From contig PAVO01000043.1 in the NCBI GenBank assembly GCA_002713215.1, positions 1-35,151 of the forward strand: a stretch of DNA of 35,151 nucleotides, read 5' to 3'. Below are positions 25,002 to 33,882 of this stretch, one piece after another. The notes below the pieces were generated by a model that did not search any database, was not told the origin of the DNA, and saw only the letters and a program-made list of their open reading frames with translations. The position numbers were made by a program, and so were the translations under genes. This stretch comes from Crocinitomicaceae bacterium. Lineage in GTDB: Bacteria > Bacteroidota > Bacteroidia > Flavobacteriales_G > Salibacteraceae. Within the stretch, counting starts at the first letter, position 1, and each line of letters opens with the position of its first letter.

Positions 25002-25031
25002 TTGAATTCAATAATGGCTTTAATATTTTTG
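25002..25031 (+). promoter_or_regulatory. Promoter of the coiled-coil protein gene
   Basis: TTG (25002-25004), 19 bases, then TATTTTTG (25024-25031) match the Bacteroidota housekeeping promoter (TTG-N19-TAnnTTTG) exactly, leaving a leader of about 20 bases before the ATG at 25056. Confidence 0.75.
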
Positions 25032-25055
25032 CCCGAATAAGCAGTCTATAAATCT

Positions 25056-25976
25056 ATGGAAAATACTGAATATAACGAGTTTAATCAAGATAAAAACAAC
25101 TCAAACAAGCTAATTATAGCACTCCTCGCTCTTTCAATTGTGATAAATGGAGTTCTTGGTTTTGTACTAATGCAAAAAAATGATGCCATAGAACAATTGA
25201 CAGGTACTAACGTGGAGGTTACAGCGGAAAAGGACAAACTTGAAGTTGAACTTAACGACATGCTTGCCCAATACGATAGCCTGGAAACATCGAACGATAC
25301 GCTTATGGAACAATTAGGAGAAGAGCGTGCCAAAGTAGAAGAACTAATTGCCAAGGTAAAAAGTGGCAACTGGACCATTTATAAATTGAAAAAAGAGACA
25401 GAAAGCCTAAGAAAAATTATGAAGGGCTTTGTTGTTACTATCGATTCACTCAATACGGCCAATCAACAGTTGATGAGTGAGAATGAAAAAATAAGCGGCG
25501 AACTTGGTAAGGAAAGGGATCGCTCCAGCAAGCTTGAATCGGATAAAGATCAATTGTCGAAAAAAGTAGCGATCGGAGAACGAATGTCTTCCGTTTTTAT
25601 AGAAGCTTATGCGCAGCGGGTCAAAGGAAACACCATTCATAAACGAACGGAGAAAGCAAGTAGAGCGGACAAAATAAAATGCTGCTTTACCATTGCTGCG
25701 AACGAATTAACCAAATCAGGTAAGAAAATGGTTTATCTCCGGGTCATAGGTCCAAGTGGCAAAGTGCTTACCTTAAAAGACAATCAGGATAACATGTTTG
25801 AGTTTGACGGTGTACGTGGGCTGTACTCGGTTAAAAAAGAAATCATATACGAGAATGTAGAAATTGATGTTTGCATGTATTGGGTAGTTCAAAACGAATT
25901 GGCCTCAGGAAAGTACATTGTATATGCTTATGCCGATGGCCATGAAATAGGCGTTACCGAATTCTCTCTAAAATAA
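25056..25976 (+). CDS. Membrane-anchored coiled-coil protein of unknown function
   Basis: I do not recognise a named family. The 306-aa protein has a short hydrophilic N-terminus, one transmembrane helix (about 19-39, LIIALLALSIVINGVLGFVLM) and a long coiled coil (about 42-170) rich in Glu, Lys and Leu with DSLETSNDTLMEQLGEERAKVEELIAKV. A compact C-terminal domain (about 195-306) follows, with KCCFTIAANELTKSGKKMVYLRVIGPSGKVL and VEIDVCMYWVVQNELASGKYIVYAYADGHEIG. It is probably inner-membrane anchored with the C-domain in the periplasm, though topology is inferred. The beta-rich C-domain is of a kind seen in Bacteroidota hypothetical proteins next to cell-envelope genes. It has its own strong promoter and no obvious partner; comF is divergent. 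Confidence 0.8.
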   Translation: MENTEYNEFNQDKNNSNKLIIALLALSIVINGVLGFVLMQKNDAIEQLTGTNVEVTAEKDKLEVELNDMLAQYDSLETSNDTLMEQLGEERAKVEELIAKVKSGNWTIYKLKKETESLRKIMKGFVVTIDSLNTANQQLMSENEKISGELGKERDRSSKLESDKDQLSKKVAIGERMSSVFIEAYAQRVKGNTIHKRTEKASRADKIKCCFTIAANELTKSGKKMVYLRVIGPSGKVLTLKDNQDNMFEFDGVRGLYSVKKEIIYENVEIDVCMYWVVQNELASGKYIVYAYADGHEIGVTEFSLK

Positions 25977-26049
25977 ACCCCATTTTTCCATCCTAACCAG
26001 CAACCAGGATGTAAGGTATATACCGTAGTGATATCCGACGTTTAACGGA

Positions 26050-26080
26050 TTGTCGTTAAGTTTAAAGTGCTTTATATTTG
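26050..26080 (+). promoter_or_regulatory. Promoter of the 1165-aa T9SS protein gene, with a small palindrome
   Basis: TTG (26050-26052), 20 bases, then TATATTTG (26073-26080) match the Bacteroidota promoter consensus, about 47 bases before the ATG. TTAACG (26042-26047) and CGTTAA (26054-26059) form an inverted repeat across the -33 element that might be an operator. Confidence 0.7.
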
Positions 26081-26127
26081 AATAGCTCAATTTAATTGAA
26101 GGTATTTTCATTTTAAAACTGTTAGTT

Positions 26128-29100
26128 ATGAAGAACTTAGCTATCTCCCTGGTTTTTATTTTGGCATTTTTATTTGGTTATAGTCAAACCGCAACCTGGG
26201 TTAAAGGAATAGGCACATCTGCTGATGACAAAATAAATGATATTGCTATTGACGGTTCCGGAAACGTGTACTCGGCTGGTCAAATGGGTACTGGTTCAGT
26301 AACTATTGGGAGCGACATATTAAATAATAATGGGAGTGGGAGTGCAAACGGAATTCTAACAAAATATAATAGCTCCGGTGTAGCCCAGTGGGGTATTCTG
26401 TTCGACAATTATATGGGTGGTCAGGTTGCCGCGGTCGAAGTTGATGGTTCGGGCAATGTGTATGTCGTCGGTGAATTTACCGATAGTCTGCAAATGAATC
26501 CCAAGGGGACATCCAATTACATTCGAACTCAATCAGGCTATCAGGGAGCAAAAAACTTTTACGTAGCCAAGTACAATTCAAGTGGCATTCTACAATGGTC
26601 TAATTTTATGCAAAGTACAGGTGAATGGGATGCCAGAAGCCTTGTACTTGACGGCTCAAGAAATGTTTACGTGGCTGGCTCTGGTTATGGAAATCTGGTT
26701 AATAATAATGCGACAGATTCCGCCATAGATCTAACCCAGGGAACTGAAATGCCATTTTTGGCTAAGTTCACATCCTCAGGAGCTTACGAGGAAGTTATTA
26801 TCATTAGAACCGCAGCTGACAACCTTGGAGCAAAAGCATACGGTATTGCCATAGGTGACGACGGACGTTTGGTTATTTGTGGTAGCACGGAGGATTCCAT
26901 TTCATTTGGATCAAGTAAACTGGTTCCCGACTTAACGAATTCAAAACCGGATGTTTTTGTAGCCAAATACAACAATCAATTACAGGCCGTTTGGGGAAAA
27001 ATTATTGGTGGAGAAGATGACGATGAAGCCTTCGGTATTGTAACCCTGGATACTTCCAAAATACTGATTGTAGGTTCCATGCAAAATAGTTTTTCAATAG
27101 GCACCGACAATTTAAGTTCAAATGGTGCTAAAGATATTCTGATTGCCAAGCTGGACTCGAACGGAACTCCCCTTGGCGGTTTCAACATTGGTGGAAGCGG
27201 TGATGATCTGGCAAGGTCAATTGACGCCAAAAATTCTTCTGTATGGGTAACAGGAATATTTACAGGATCGAATGTTGACTTTGATCCGGGTACCGGAAGT
27301 AAGACCTTAAATGGGGGTTCAAGTGAAGAAGCTTTTCTTGCCAACTACAACCATGTTAATGCAAGTTTAATTGATGCTATAGCAATCGGTGATGCAGGCT
27401 CGGGAACGGATCAGGGGTTTTCATTGGAACTGGCCGGGTCAAACGATTTGTACCTTGGAGGATATTTTGGAAATAACAGCTCCGAATTTAACCCCAAAGG
27501 AAGTTCCAAAAAATTGAGCAATTCAGGGAACAAGGATGCCTTTTTCGGAAAATACAATACGGCTTCCTGCCCGGTTGGAAATGCAACCACGATTAACGGA
27601 AGTAATAAATTGTGTCTTGGAAGCAGAAGGACATACACTACACCTGCTGTTACTGGAGCAACAACTTATACCTGGACCATTACCGGCGACCCTCAAACCA
27701 TTGTGAGTGGGCAAGGCACCCGAACGATTGTATTAGAGGGATTAAACACCGGTGGATCAACCCTTGAAGTAACACCTGGTAATGGAAGCTGTACGGGAGC
27801 TAAAGCAACATTGGCTATTAACGTCAGCGCAAACCCGACATTTGACAACATTACACCTACCAATCCAACTTGTGGTAAGGGCAATGGATCAGTAACCATA
27901 TCAATGAACGGAGCAGGACCATTTGATTATTCCTGGTCGAGCGGGGATACATCAACTACAGCAGATTCGTTGGTCAGCGGTACATATTACATAACCGTAA
28001 CCAATACAACCTCAACCTGTAGTTCAGACACTTTCGTTACACTTAATGATAATGGTGCACCTCAATTCGATGCGAGTACTTCGGTCACAAACCTAACTTG
28101 TAATTCAAGTGAGGACGGATCCATTGACGTTACACTAACCGGAGGCACTAAACCATATACCATTAATTGGTCTTCCGGAGACACCTCGGAAGACATTACC
28201 GGGCTTCAGGCAGGTGGATATCGGGTTATTGTGATGGATTCTGCAGGTTGTTCTGCAGAAAAGATTTTTATAGTTACAGAACCAAGTAAATTAAGCCTAT
28301 CAATGGCAGTTTCGAAAACTTCGGCTTGCGGGATGTCAAATGGAGACGCAGAAGTAACTGCAACAGGTGGTGCCGTTGGGTATACCTATGCCTGGAGTAA
28401 CAGCGGAAGTACCAAAAAAATATCGGGTTTAAGTGCCGGTGCCTATTTGATAACTGTAACGGACAGCAAAGGGTGTAAAGATTCTACCTCTGCAGATGTA
28501 AACGATACCAATGGACCCACTTTATCATTGGATTCAACGAAAACAGTTACCTGTAAATCCAATGATGGAGCCATATATATAACAGGAAACTTTGGCTCAG
28601 CACTCACCTATAAATGGACCGATAATTCAAGTAACGAAGACCTTATCGGAGTTGCAGCTGGAGTATATTCGGTAACGGCAACAGGCGGAACATGTAAGGC
28701 AGTTATGACCTATAAGTTGAACATAACACCTCCAATGGATAACGACATATGCGTTCTAACGGTGGACGATAGCTCCAAAAAAGTCATCTGTGCCTTTGAG
28801 AAGGTTCAAAGCACCGGAATAAAAGGATATAATGTATATCGCGAAAGTTGGGCTCCAGGGGTATACATTCGCCAGGGGTACGTACATCCCGATTCCATTT
28901 CATTTTGGGTTGACCCAACTGCTGACCCGCTTCTTAAGCCTTATAGGTATAAACTATCCGTTGAAAACGACTGCGGAATCCATTCCAATTTAAGCCCTTA
29001 CCATCAACCCATTCATTTGGTTGTTCAAAAAAGTGATACCACGGAAGCCAATCTAACCTGGACCAATTATGAAGGCATTAATTATAGCAAGATTTATATC

Positions 29101-29625
29101 GATCGATTTACGGATACGAGTGGGTGGAAGACAATAGATTCAGTCAATTTTGGTATAACCACGTACAAGGATGCTAATCCTCCGGTAGATATTACGCTTT
29201 CGTATGCAGTTGGGATTAATCACCCGGTGGGATGTTTGGCTACAAGGGCAAATAGTAAAAACTTCAACTCATCGAGATCTAACCGGGCTGCTCCTCCAGG
29301 ATTAGCGGCAATTAAAGATACTACCCTGCCTGTTGATTCAACCTCAATTTTCGAGACAATTGGAGCAAATAAAGGCGTTATAGTTTATCCAAATCCAAGC
29401 CATGGTGAACTTCATATGGTGTTCTTAACTGGTGGAAAATTTAAGGTTCAGGTAACAAGCATTTCAGGTGAAAGAATCGCTGCCTTTAATACTGATAATC
29501 TATCAGCTAATGAAGGCTTTCGGTTTGATCTAATTGATGTCGATCCAGGAGTATATTTTATTGGAATTAGGTCAACCGAAGGAGTTAACTCGCCACCCAT
29601 TTACAAACGAATTGTTATCCAATAG
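26128..29625 (+). CDS. T9SS-secreted protein with SBBP propeller and SprB-like repeats
   Basis: The 1165-aa protein begins with a signal peptide (KNLAISLVFILAFLFGYSQ). Residues about 25-470 carry SBBP-type blades such as DIAIDGSGNVYSAGQM, VEVDGSGNVYVVGEFTDS and GSGDDLARSIDAKNSSVWVTGIF. An Ig/PKD-like segment follows (about 475-560, TYTWTITGDPQTIVSGQGTRT). Then come four SprB-like modules (about 579-868), each with an early cysteine and a pattern such as GSVTISMNGAGPFDYSWSSGDTS or GSIDVTLTGGTKPYTINWSSGDTSEDITGL. A fibronectin-like region leads to a type A T9SS sorting domain from about 1083 (GVIVYPNPSHGELHM, ending GVYFIGIRSTEGVNSPPIYKRIVIQ). SprB is the gliding adhesin of Flavobacterium; surface adhesion is a reasonable but unproven role. 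It has its own promoter and terminator. Confidence 0.9.
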   Translation: MKNLAISLVFILAFLFGYSQTATWVKGIGTSADDKINDIAIDGSGNVYSAGQMGTGSVTIGSDILNNNGSGSANGILTKYNSSGVAQWGILFDNYMGGQVAAVEVDGSGNVYVVGEFTDSLQMNPKGTSNYIRTQSGYQGAKNFYVAKYNSSGILQWSNFMQSTGEWDARSLVLDGSRNVYVAGSGYGNLVNNNATDSAIDLTQGTEMPFLAKFTSSGAYEEVIIIRTAADNLGAKAYGIAIGDDGRLVICGSTEDSISFGSSKLVPDLTNSKPDVFVAKYNNQLQAVWGKIIGGEDDDEAFGIVTLDTSKILIVGSMQNSFSIGTDNLSSNGAKDILIAKLDSNGTPLGGFNIGGSGDDLARSIDAKNSSVWVTGIFTGSNVDFDPGTGSKTLNGGSSEEAFLANYNHVNASLIDAIAIGDAGSGTDQGFSLELAGSNDLYLGGYFGNNSSEFNPKGSSKKLSNSGNKDAFFGKYNTASCPVGNATTINGSNKLCLGSRRTYTTPAVTGATTYTWTITGDPQTIVSGQGTRTIVLEGLNTGGSTLEVTPGNGSCTGAKATLAINVSANPTFDNITPTNPTCGKGNGSVTISMNGAGPFDYSWSSGDTSTTADSLVSGTYYITVTNTTSTCSSDTFVTLNDNGAPQFDASTSVTNLTCNSSEDGSIDVTLTGGTKPYTINWSSGDTSEDITGLQAGGYRVIVMDSAGCSAEKIFIVTEPSKLSLSMAVSKTSACGMSNGDAEVTATGGAVGYTYAWSNSGSTKKISGLSAGAYLITVTDSKGCKDSTSADVNDTNGPTLSLDSTKTVTCKSNDGAIYITGNFGSALTYKWTDNSSNEDLIGVAAGVYSVTATGGTCKAVMTYKLNITPPMDNDICVLTVDDSSKKVICAFEKVQSTGIKGYNVYRESWAPGVYIRQGYVHPDSISFWVDPTADPLLKPYRYKLSVENDCGIHSNLSPYHQPIHLVVQKSDTTEANLTWTNYEGINYSKIYIDRFTDTSGWKTIDSVNFGITTYKDANPPVDITLSYAVGINHPVGCLATRANSKNFNSSRSNRAAPPGLAAIKDTTLPVDSTSIFETIGANKGVIVYPNPSHGELHMVFLTGGKFKVQVTSISGERIAAFNTDNLSANEGFRFDLIDVDPGVYFIGIRSTEGVNSPPIYKRIVIQ

Positions 29626-29653
29626 CAAACCTTTGAAATGATTTGAGTTAAAG

Positions 29654-29685
29654 AACCCTTCTGATTTTTGTCAGGAGGGTTTTTT
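29654..29685 (+). terminator. Rho-independent terminator after the 1165-aa T9SS gene
   Basis: AACCCTTCTGA (29654-29664), loop TTTTTG and TCAGGAGGGTT (29671-29681) form an 11-bp stem with one G-T pair, followed by a run of Ts to 29685. It separates this gene from the propeller gene 71 bases downstream. Confidence 0.85.
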
Positions 29686-29696
29686 ACATTTGGATC

Positions 29697-32231
29697 GTGC
29701 TAAAACACTTTTCATTTCTTTTATTTATCTCCTGTTTTGCTTTTGCAGGGGTTTCCCAAAAACCAGGAGTTCCACTAATAACCAACTATGAACCCAGTGA
29801 CTATGTGGCAAGTCCACAAAATTGGGGAGTAACTCAAATGGAATCCGGTGAAATGCTTTTTGCCAACGATTTTGGGCTTTTGATTTATAACGGAAGACAG
29901 TGGAAAACCATAGAAGAAGAAGTTGGGTTTAATTCAAAATCCATATTAAAAAAAGGGTCAAGTATATACTTGGGTTGCGAGAACAACGTTTTTAGAATCA
30001 AAACAGATTCTGGTGGTTCACTTATTTTCAAATCCATTCTACCCTCCCTACCTGATTCCATAGCTGAATTTGGAATGGTAGATGGATTACTCTCTGTTGG
30101 AAATCAAATTGCTTTTCACTCCAAGAATTTTCTTTTTATTCTTAATGACGATGAGTTTGAATATGCATATACTGAGAACAATATCATTTCAATATTTAGT
30201 GTAAAAGGTCAGATTTATGCAAGCGTTGAAGACCGAGGATTACTTAGACTCGAAAATGAGCTATTGGTGCCCATTTTGGGCTATCAAAATTTTCTGGATA
30301 ACCGGCCCATCTCCATGGTGCAAGTCAAAGGAGGAATTAATGTATTGACAGAAAATAATGGAAGTTATTTTATTGAAATTGACACCTATGGTTATGAGCG
30401 TAAGGTTACTAAAATAGAAACCGAAATTGATCTCCTATTCGAGAATAAAAAGTTAGCCCGATATTTTAAAATTAATGACCAACTGCAAGGGGTTTCAACT
30501 GAAAACTCCGGGTTATACCTGGTTAAAAATTGGAAAACAATTGAATACCATTTGGACATTGATAATGGACTCATTGATGAATATGTACATGATGTTTCTA
30601 TTGATCGGTTTGGGTCTTTATGGTTGGCACTCAATAATGGTATTTCCAAGGTTGACATCTCCTATCCTATTCAAGTATTTGATAATCGATCTGGCCTGGA
30701 AGGTATGGTGGAGTCAATGGTATTACACGAAAACCAGGTATACGCCGCTACACATTCCGGAGTTTATTCCTTAAAAAATGGTGCAAATAAATTTACCGAA
30801 GCCCTACCTATTCAGGCATGGGATCTTCTAAGCTTTTCATCCGATGCAGGCTCCAAACTTTTGGTAGCAACCAATGAAGACATTTCTGAATATACTTCTA
30901 GCGGACAACTCAAAACCATTGTAGAATGTTATCCCTGGAAACTATACCAACCCACTAAGCCCAAAAACACTGTATTAATCGGAACAGACCCTGGACTTAC
31001 GGCAATTAAGTGGGAAGGTGAAAAGTGGGTAGTTGGCCACGAAAGCCCGGAAGTACTCTCTGAAATTGGTAATTTTTGTGAGGACAAAAATGGAATCTGG
31101 ATGGGAACCCGAGGTAGTGAACCCTATCTTCTTGCTGGTTTAAGCTGGAACAACGATTCAACAATTTTTGGAGAATCCACTTCATTTGATCGAAGTTCAA
31201 CGGAAATAGGAGATGGTGAGGTAAACACTTTTAAATGGAAGGGTGAAGTTCTTTTCGGTACAAGTTCAGGAATCTTCCAGCACAACAATGGAAAATTTCA
31301 ACTTAACACTTCAATTACTGGCCTTGATTCTCTTGCCTTAGTACACCGTGCATACAATTGGAAAGATCAGGAATTGTGGGCAATTGCCTACACTAACGGA
31401 CAATTTCAGTATGGTTTTGCAGATCAAAACAACAACTGGAACTATCGTCTTTTTAGCCCCATAGCAAAAGACATTGTGCATTCTATTTTACCTGATCAAG
31501 ACAATGACATGCTGTTTGGAGGTGCTGGTGGAATCTACAAATACAACAAAGGAGAACCTTTCGATATTGAACAATCCTACAACTGCATTCTAAATAAGGT
31601 TACGGTTCTGGAAGACTCCCTCATTCACAATGGGTTTTGGCAAGATACCAGTGGACTATTTTCAACCAACCAACCTGAATGGGCTATCCCAAGGTTCCAT
31701 TACAAGGTCAATGCAATTGCATTTGAATATTCGAGTGTAACGTTTGGGGATGAGGAAGACATCAGTTACTCCTATTGGTTGGAGGGTAATGACAAACGCT
31801 GGAGCAAATGGACCAAAGAACATAAGAAGGAATACACCAATTTACCGCCGGGAAATTATCGATTTAAAGTAAAAGCTATTAACGTGTTGGGTACAGAAAG
31901 CCAAATTGCCGAATATCGTTTTACGGTATTAAAACCCTGGTTCCAAAGCCCCTGGTATTATGGAGCTCAAACTGCTGTTTTAGCCCTGTTGGTTTTCCTA
32001 ACGGTTTTCCTCAATCGAAGCGGGAACCCTAGTCCTTTCTCCAGTGTAATTGCCTTTGTAACTATTATAACCGTATTTGAATTTATTATCATGACCATAG
32101 AACCATTTTTTATTGAGTATACGGATGAAATTCCCGTATTCAACCTCATTATGAATATCCTTATGGCCATGTCGCTGGCTCCAGTAGAAAAAATGATTCG
32201 AAACTTCTTAGCTAAAAGAAACCATGAATAG
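29697..32231 (+). CDS. Propeller/Y_Y_Y sensor protein without kinase or DNA-binding output
   Basis: The 844-aa protein starts at GTG 29697, needed to include the signal peptide (LKHFSFLLFISCFAFAGVSQ). About residues 25-650 form a two-component-regulator type propeller (GEMLFANDFGLLIYNGRQWKTIEEE, GSLWLALNNGISKVDIS, NQVYAATHSGVYSLKNG). The Y_Y_Y domain follows at about 690-750 (IAFEYSSVTFGDEEDISYSYWLEGNDKRWSKWTKE and YTNLPPGNYRFKVKAIN). Then come about three transmembrane helices (WYYGAQTAVLALLVFLTVFL, VIAFVTIITVFEFIIMTI and VFNLIMNILMAMSLAPVEKMI) and a short tail. No HisKA, HATPase, receiver or HTH domain is present. It might signal through a partner. A TACATTTG -7-like element (29685-29692) lies only five bases before the GTG. 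It overlaps the next gene by eight bases. Confidence 0.85.
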   Translation: MLKHFSFLLFISCFAFAGVSQKPGVPLITNYEPSDYVASPQNWGVTQMESGEMLFANDFGLLIYNGRQWKTIEEEVGFNSKSILKKGSSIYLGCENNVFRIKTDSGGSLIFKSILPSLPDSIAEFGMVDGLLSVGNQIAFHSKNFLFILNDDEFEYAYTENNIISIFSVKGQIYASVEDRGLLRLENELLVPILGYQNFLDNRPISMVQVKGGINVLTENNGSYFIEIDTYGYERKVTKIETEIDLLFENKKLARYFKINDQLQGVSTENSGLYLVKNWKTIEYHLDIDNGLIDEYVHDVSIDRFGSLWLALNNGISKVDISYPIQVFDNRSGLEGMVESMVLHENQVYAATHSGVYSLKNGANKFTEALPIQAWDLLSFSSDAGSKLLVATNEDISEYTSSGQLKTIVECYPWKLYQPTKPKNTVLIGTDPGLTAIKWEGEKWVVGHESPEVLSEIGNFCEDKNGIWMGTRGSEPYLLAGLSWNNDSTIFGESTSFDRSSTEIGDGEVNTFKWKGEVLFGTSSGIFQHNNGKFQLNTSITGLDSLALVHRAYNWKDQELWAIAYTNGQFQYGFADQNNNWNYRLFSPIAKDIVHSILPDQDNDMLFGGAGGIYKYNKGEPFDIEQSYNCILNKVTVLEDSLIHNGFWQDTSGLFSTNQPEWAIPRFHYKVNAIAFEYSSVTFGDEEDISYSYWLEGNDKRWSKWTKEHKKEYTNLPPGNYRFKVKAINVLGTESQIAEYRFTVLKPWFQSPWYYGAQTAVLALLVFLTVFLNRSGNPSPFSSVIAFVTIITVFEFIIMTIEPFFIEYTDEIPVFNLIMNILMAMSLAPVEKMIRNFLAKRNHE

Positions 32232-32835
32232 AATAATACTTCTGATTTTTCTTCTTCTACCTTTAATTGCAACCGCACAAAAAGCCCGAAAGCTTAAGAA
32301 AAAGGAGATTCGATTAATTGAGGCTGGTAATCCATTGGATACGATGCGCGTCCTACTGGTTACGAATAAAAGTGACTCTACATTACTACGTAAATCATGC
32401 AAGGATGTAGACCTGGACAAGAATGGCGGAGAGGTTATTTATTTTTCTAAACGCCTGATTGTAACCATGACCCATCCTAAGAACATGGGAGTTGGGATTG
32501 CTGCACCACAGGTCGGATTACTTCGTAATATCATTTGTGTTCAGCGCTTTGACAAACCCAATACGCCCAACGAGATTTATATAAACCCGACTATTATTAG
32601 CTGTTCCGATTCAACTCAATTAGGGCCAGAAGGTTGCTTATCCATCCCCAATAAAAAAGGAGAAGTAAAGCGTGCCGCCCAAATAACGTTGGAGTATATA
32701 GACCTGGATGGCAAAAAACACATCGAAGAAATAGAAGGATTTACGGCTGTAATCTTCCAGCACGAAATTGATCACCTAAGGGGGATTCTATTTACCGACC
32801 ACTTGCAGGAACACGGGTTGAAACCCAAGGACTAA
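32224..32835 (+). CDS. Peptide deformylase-like protein with a signal peptide
   Basis: Deformylases are metalloenzymes (usually Fe2+) that remove the formyl group from nascent N-terminal methionine in the cytoplasm. Here all three motifs are intact: GVGIAAPQVG (about 89-98), EGCLSIP with metal ligand Cys138, and QHEIDHLRG with His180, Glu181 and His184. However, the 203-aa protein begins with MNRIILLIFLLLPLIATAQ, a clear signal peptide, so it would be exported to the periplasm or anchored in the membrane, where no nascent chains exist. It also has a ~20-residue extra segment before the core. Start ATG 32224 overlaps the sensor gene by eight bases, so the two are co-transcribed and coupled. 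No symbol is given, because a housekeeping def may exist elsewhere. Confidence 0.88.
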   Translation: MNRIILLIFLLLPLIATAQKARKLKKKEIRLIEAGNPLDTMRVLLVTNKSDSTLLRKSCKDVDLDKNGGEVIYFSKRLIVTMTHPKNMGVGIAAPQVGLLRNIICVQRFDKPNTPNEIYINPTIISCSDSTQLGPEGCLSIPNKKGEVKRAAQITLEYIDLDGKKHIEEIEGFTAVIFQHEIDHLRGILFTDHLQEHGLKPKD

Positions 32836-32846
32836 CCTTTGGGTTT
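32821..32846. terminator. Bidirectional terminator-like hairpin across the convergent stops
   Basis: AAACCCAAGG (32821-32830), loop ACTAA and CCTTTGGGTTT (32836-32846) form a 10-bp stem with one bulge that spans the stop codons of the deformylase-like gene and of the regulator gene on the other strand. No long T-run follows in either direction, so efficiency is uncertain. Confidence 0.5.
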
Positions 32847-33122
32847 TAGGTAATCGGATATAGCCTCTACATACTGCTCAAAAGCCACTCTTCCTTTATT
32901 GGTAATTGAACACGTGGTCAAGGGGTAATTGTTTCGGAAAGCTTTGTCCACCTTAATGTATTCCTTATCCTTTAACTTGGTAATTTGAACACTCAGGTTC
33001 CCTCGGGTTGATTGAGTTTTTTCCAGCAGCCAATTAAATTCTGCAGACTCCAGGCCAACCAGCAAACTCATAATGGCCAGCCTTAATTCGTTGTGTAAAA
33101 GTGGATCTAATTTTTTAAGCAT
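32832..33122 (-). CDS. Winged-helix transcriptional regulator, small (HTH_27-like)
   Basis: This 96-aa protein is a single winged-helix domain: LDPLLHNELRLAIMSLLVGLESAEFNWLLEKTQSTRGNLSVQITKLKDKEYIKVDKAF, then the wing YPLTTCSITNKGRVAFEQYVEAIS. It resembles the small ArsR/MarR-like regulators often paired with membrane proteins in Bacteroidota. ATG 33122 is chosen; it overlaps the stop of the upstream membrane gene by eight bases (ATGCTTAA), so translation is coupled. The gene ends tail-to-tail with the deformylase-like gene, with stops overlapping by four bases. It probably binds the promoter of its own operon (33883-33915), which has overlapping palindromes; that is inference from position. 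Confidence 0.88.
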   Translation of the reverse strand: MLKKLDPLLHNELRLAIMSLLVGLESAEFNWLLEKTQSTRGNLSVQITKLKDKEYIKVDKAFRNNYPLTTCSITNKGRVAFEQYVEAISDYLKPKG

Positions 33123-33684
33123 TTCCCCCGCTCTCTTGTTTGTACAGCAAGTACCCAGGAATAAGGTATCCCAGAAAAATAGCACCACTAAAAACCAATC
33201 CGGTAAACTCCTTAGCAACAAAAAACGAAAGTATTCCTGCCACCCAAAAAACTATTCCTCCCACTTTTAAGGGGTTAAATTTTGCAATTCCACCGGTAAC
33301 AAAAGTTGGTAACCCGGTAAGCAATAGCACGTAGGGCGTTGGGTTTTGACGATTCCACACAGAAAGAAGGATGACTAGAAAAAGTGTAATGCCAAACCCT
33401 CCCCATAAATAATTGTGCGACAGATCGTAGTAGGTTTTCACTTTTTGTTTTTTGCTTTCTTTTCTGGAGTACCACATGGAAATTACGCCCCCCAATACTC
33501 CCATGATACCCCAAACCGCATAGCCTTGTTTTAATCCCATTTGATAAACTATAACATGTTCAGCTATTCCGGAAATAACCAACAGCACCCCCCAAATCAA
33601 AAAATAGGGGCTGACCTTGTGAAACGATTGTTTGGCTTCAGCCATCATTGACTGAATAATCTCGAGACTCTTTTCAGGCTTCAT
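33115..33684 (-). CDS. Small polytopic membrane protein in the regulator operon
   Basis: From ATG 33684 the protein has 189 residues. It has a soluble N-terminal helix (KPEKSLEIIQSMMAEAKQSFHKVS) and about five transmembrane helices: PYFLIWGVLLVISGIAEHVIVYQM, AVWGIMGVLGGVISMW, YLWGGFGITLFLVILLSVW, YVLLLTGLPTFVTGGI, and VGGIVFWVAGILSFFV with VFSGAIFLGYLIPGYLL. No named family is recognised, although proteins of this shape paired with small winged-helix regulators are common in Bacteroidota. Alternative starts at 33714 and 33702 are possible but would overlap the preceding gene more; with 33684 the overlap is eleven bases. Function is unknown; it might sense or transport something linked to the regulator. 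Confidence 0.78.
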   Translation of the reverse strand: MKPEKSLEIIQSMMAEAKQSFHKVSPYFLIWGVLLVISGIAEHVIVYQMGLKQGYAVWGIMGVLGGVISMWYSRKESKKQKVKTYYDLSHNYLWGGFGITLFLVILLSVWNRQNPTPYVLLLTGLPTFVTGGIAKFNPLKVGGIVFWVAGILSFFVAKEFTGLVFSGAIFLGYLIPGYLLYKQESGGNA

Positions 33685-33856
33685 TCTTTTCTTTTTTATC
33701 ATCTTTTTTGGCAATTACTGCAGCCATGGCAGCTACGACTAACCCAACACCTATGCCGATAAACATAAATGCTTTCATATTCCCATAGAGTTGCCCAACG
33801 CCCATTCCAATTAATGTTCCTCCTCCTATAATATACCCTGAATTTATGTGCTTCAT
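33674..33856 (-). CDS. 60-aa membrane protein, first gene of the regulator operon
   Basis: The short gene starts at ATG 33856, about 27 bases after a TATATTTG -7 element; a longer reading to 33964 would include promoter DNA and is rejected. The product has two Gly-rich hydrophobic stretches (GYIIGGGTLIGMGVGQLYG and FMFIGIGVGLVVAAMAAVIA) and a strongly charged tail (KKDDKKEKNEA), suggesting a small hairpin-like membrane protein. It is followed with an eleven-base overlap by the polytopic membrane protein gene and then the regulator gene. No function can be given. Confidence 0.7.
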   Translation of the reverse strand: MKHINSGYIIGGGTLIGMGVGQLYGNMKAFMFIGIGVGLVVAAMAAVIAKKDDKKEKNEA

Positions 33857-33882
33857 AACCTTATTATTTAGTTTGTAGAGTG

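Noticed and set aside
25985-26015. Terminator after the coiled-coil gene (CATCCT ... AGGATG)
   Set aside because: The stem is only six pairs with an 11-base loop, and no T-run follows.
27411-27899. Minus-strand reading frames inside the 1165-aa T9SS gene
   Set aside because: They are antisense shadows of SprB-like and SBBP repeats, with no domain of their own.
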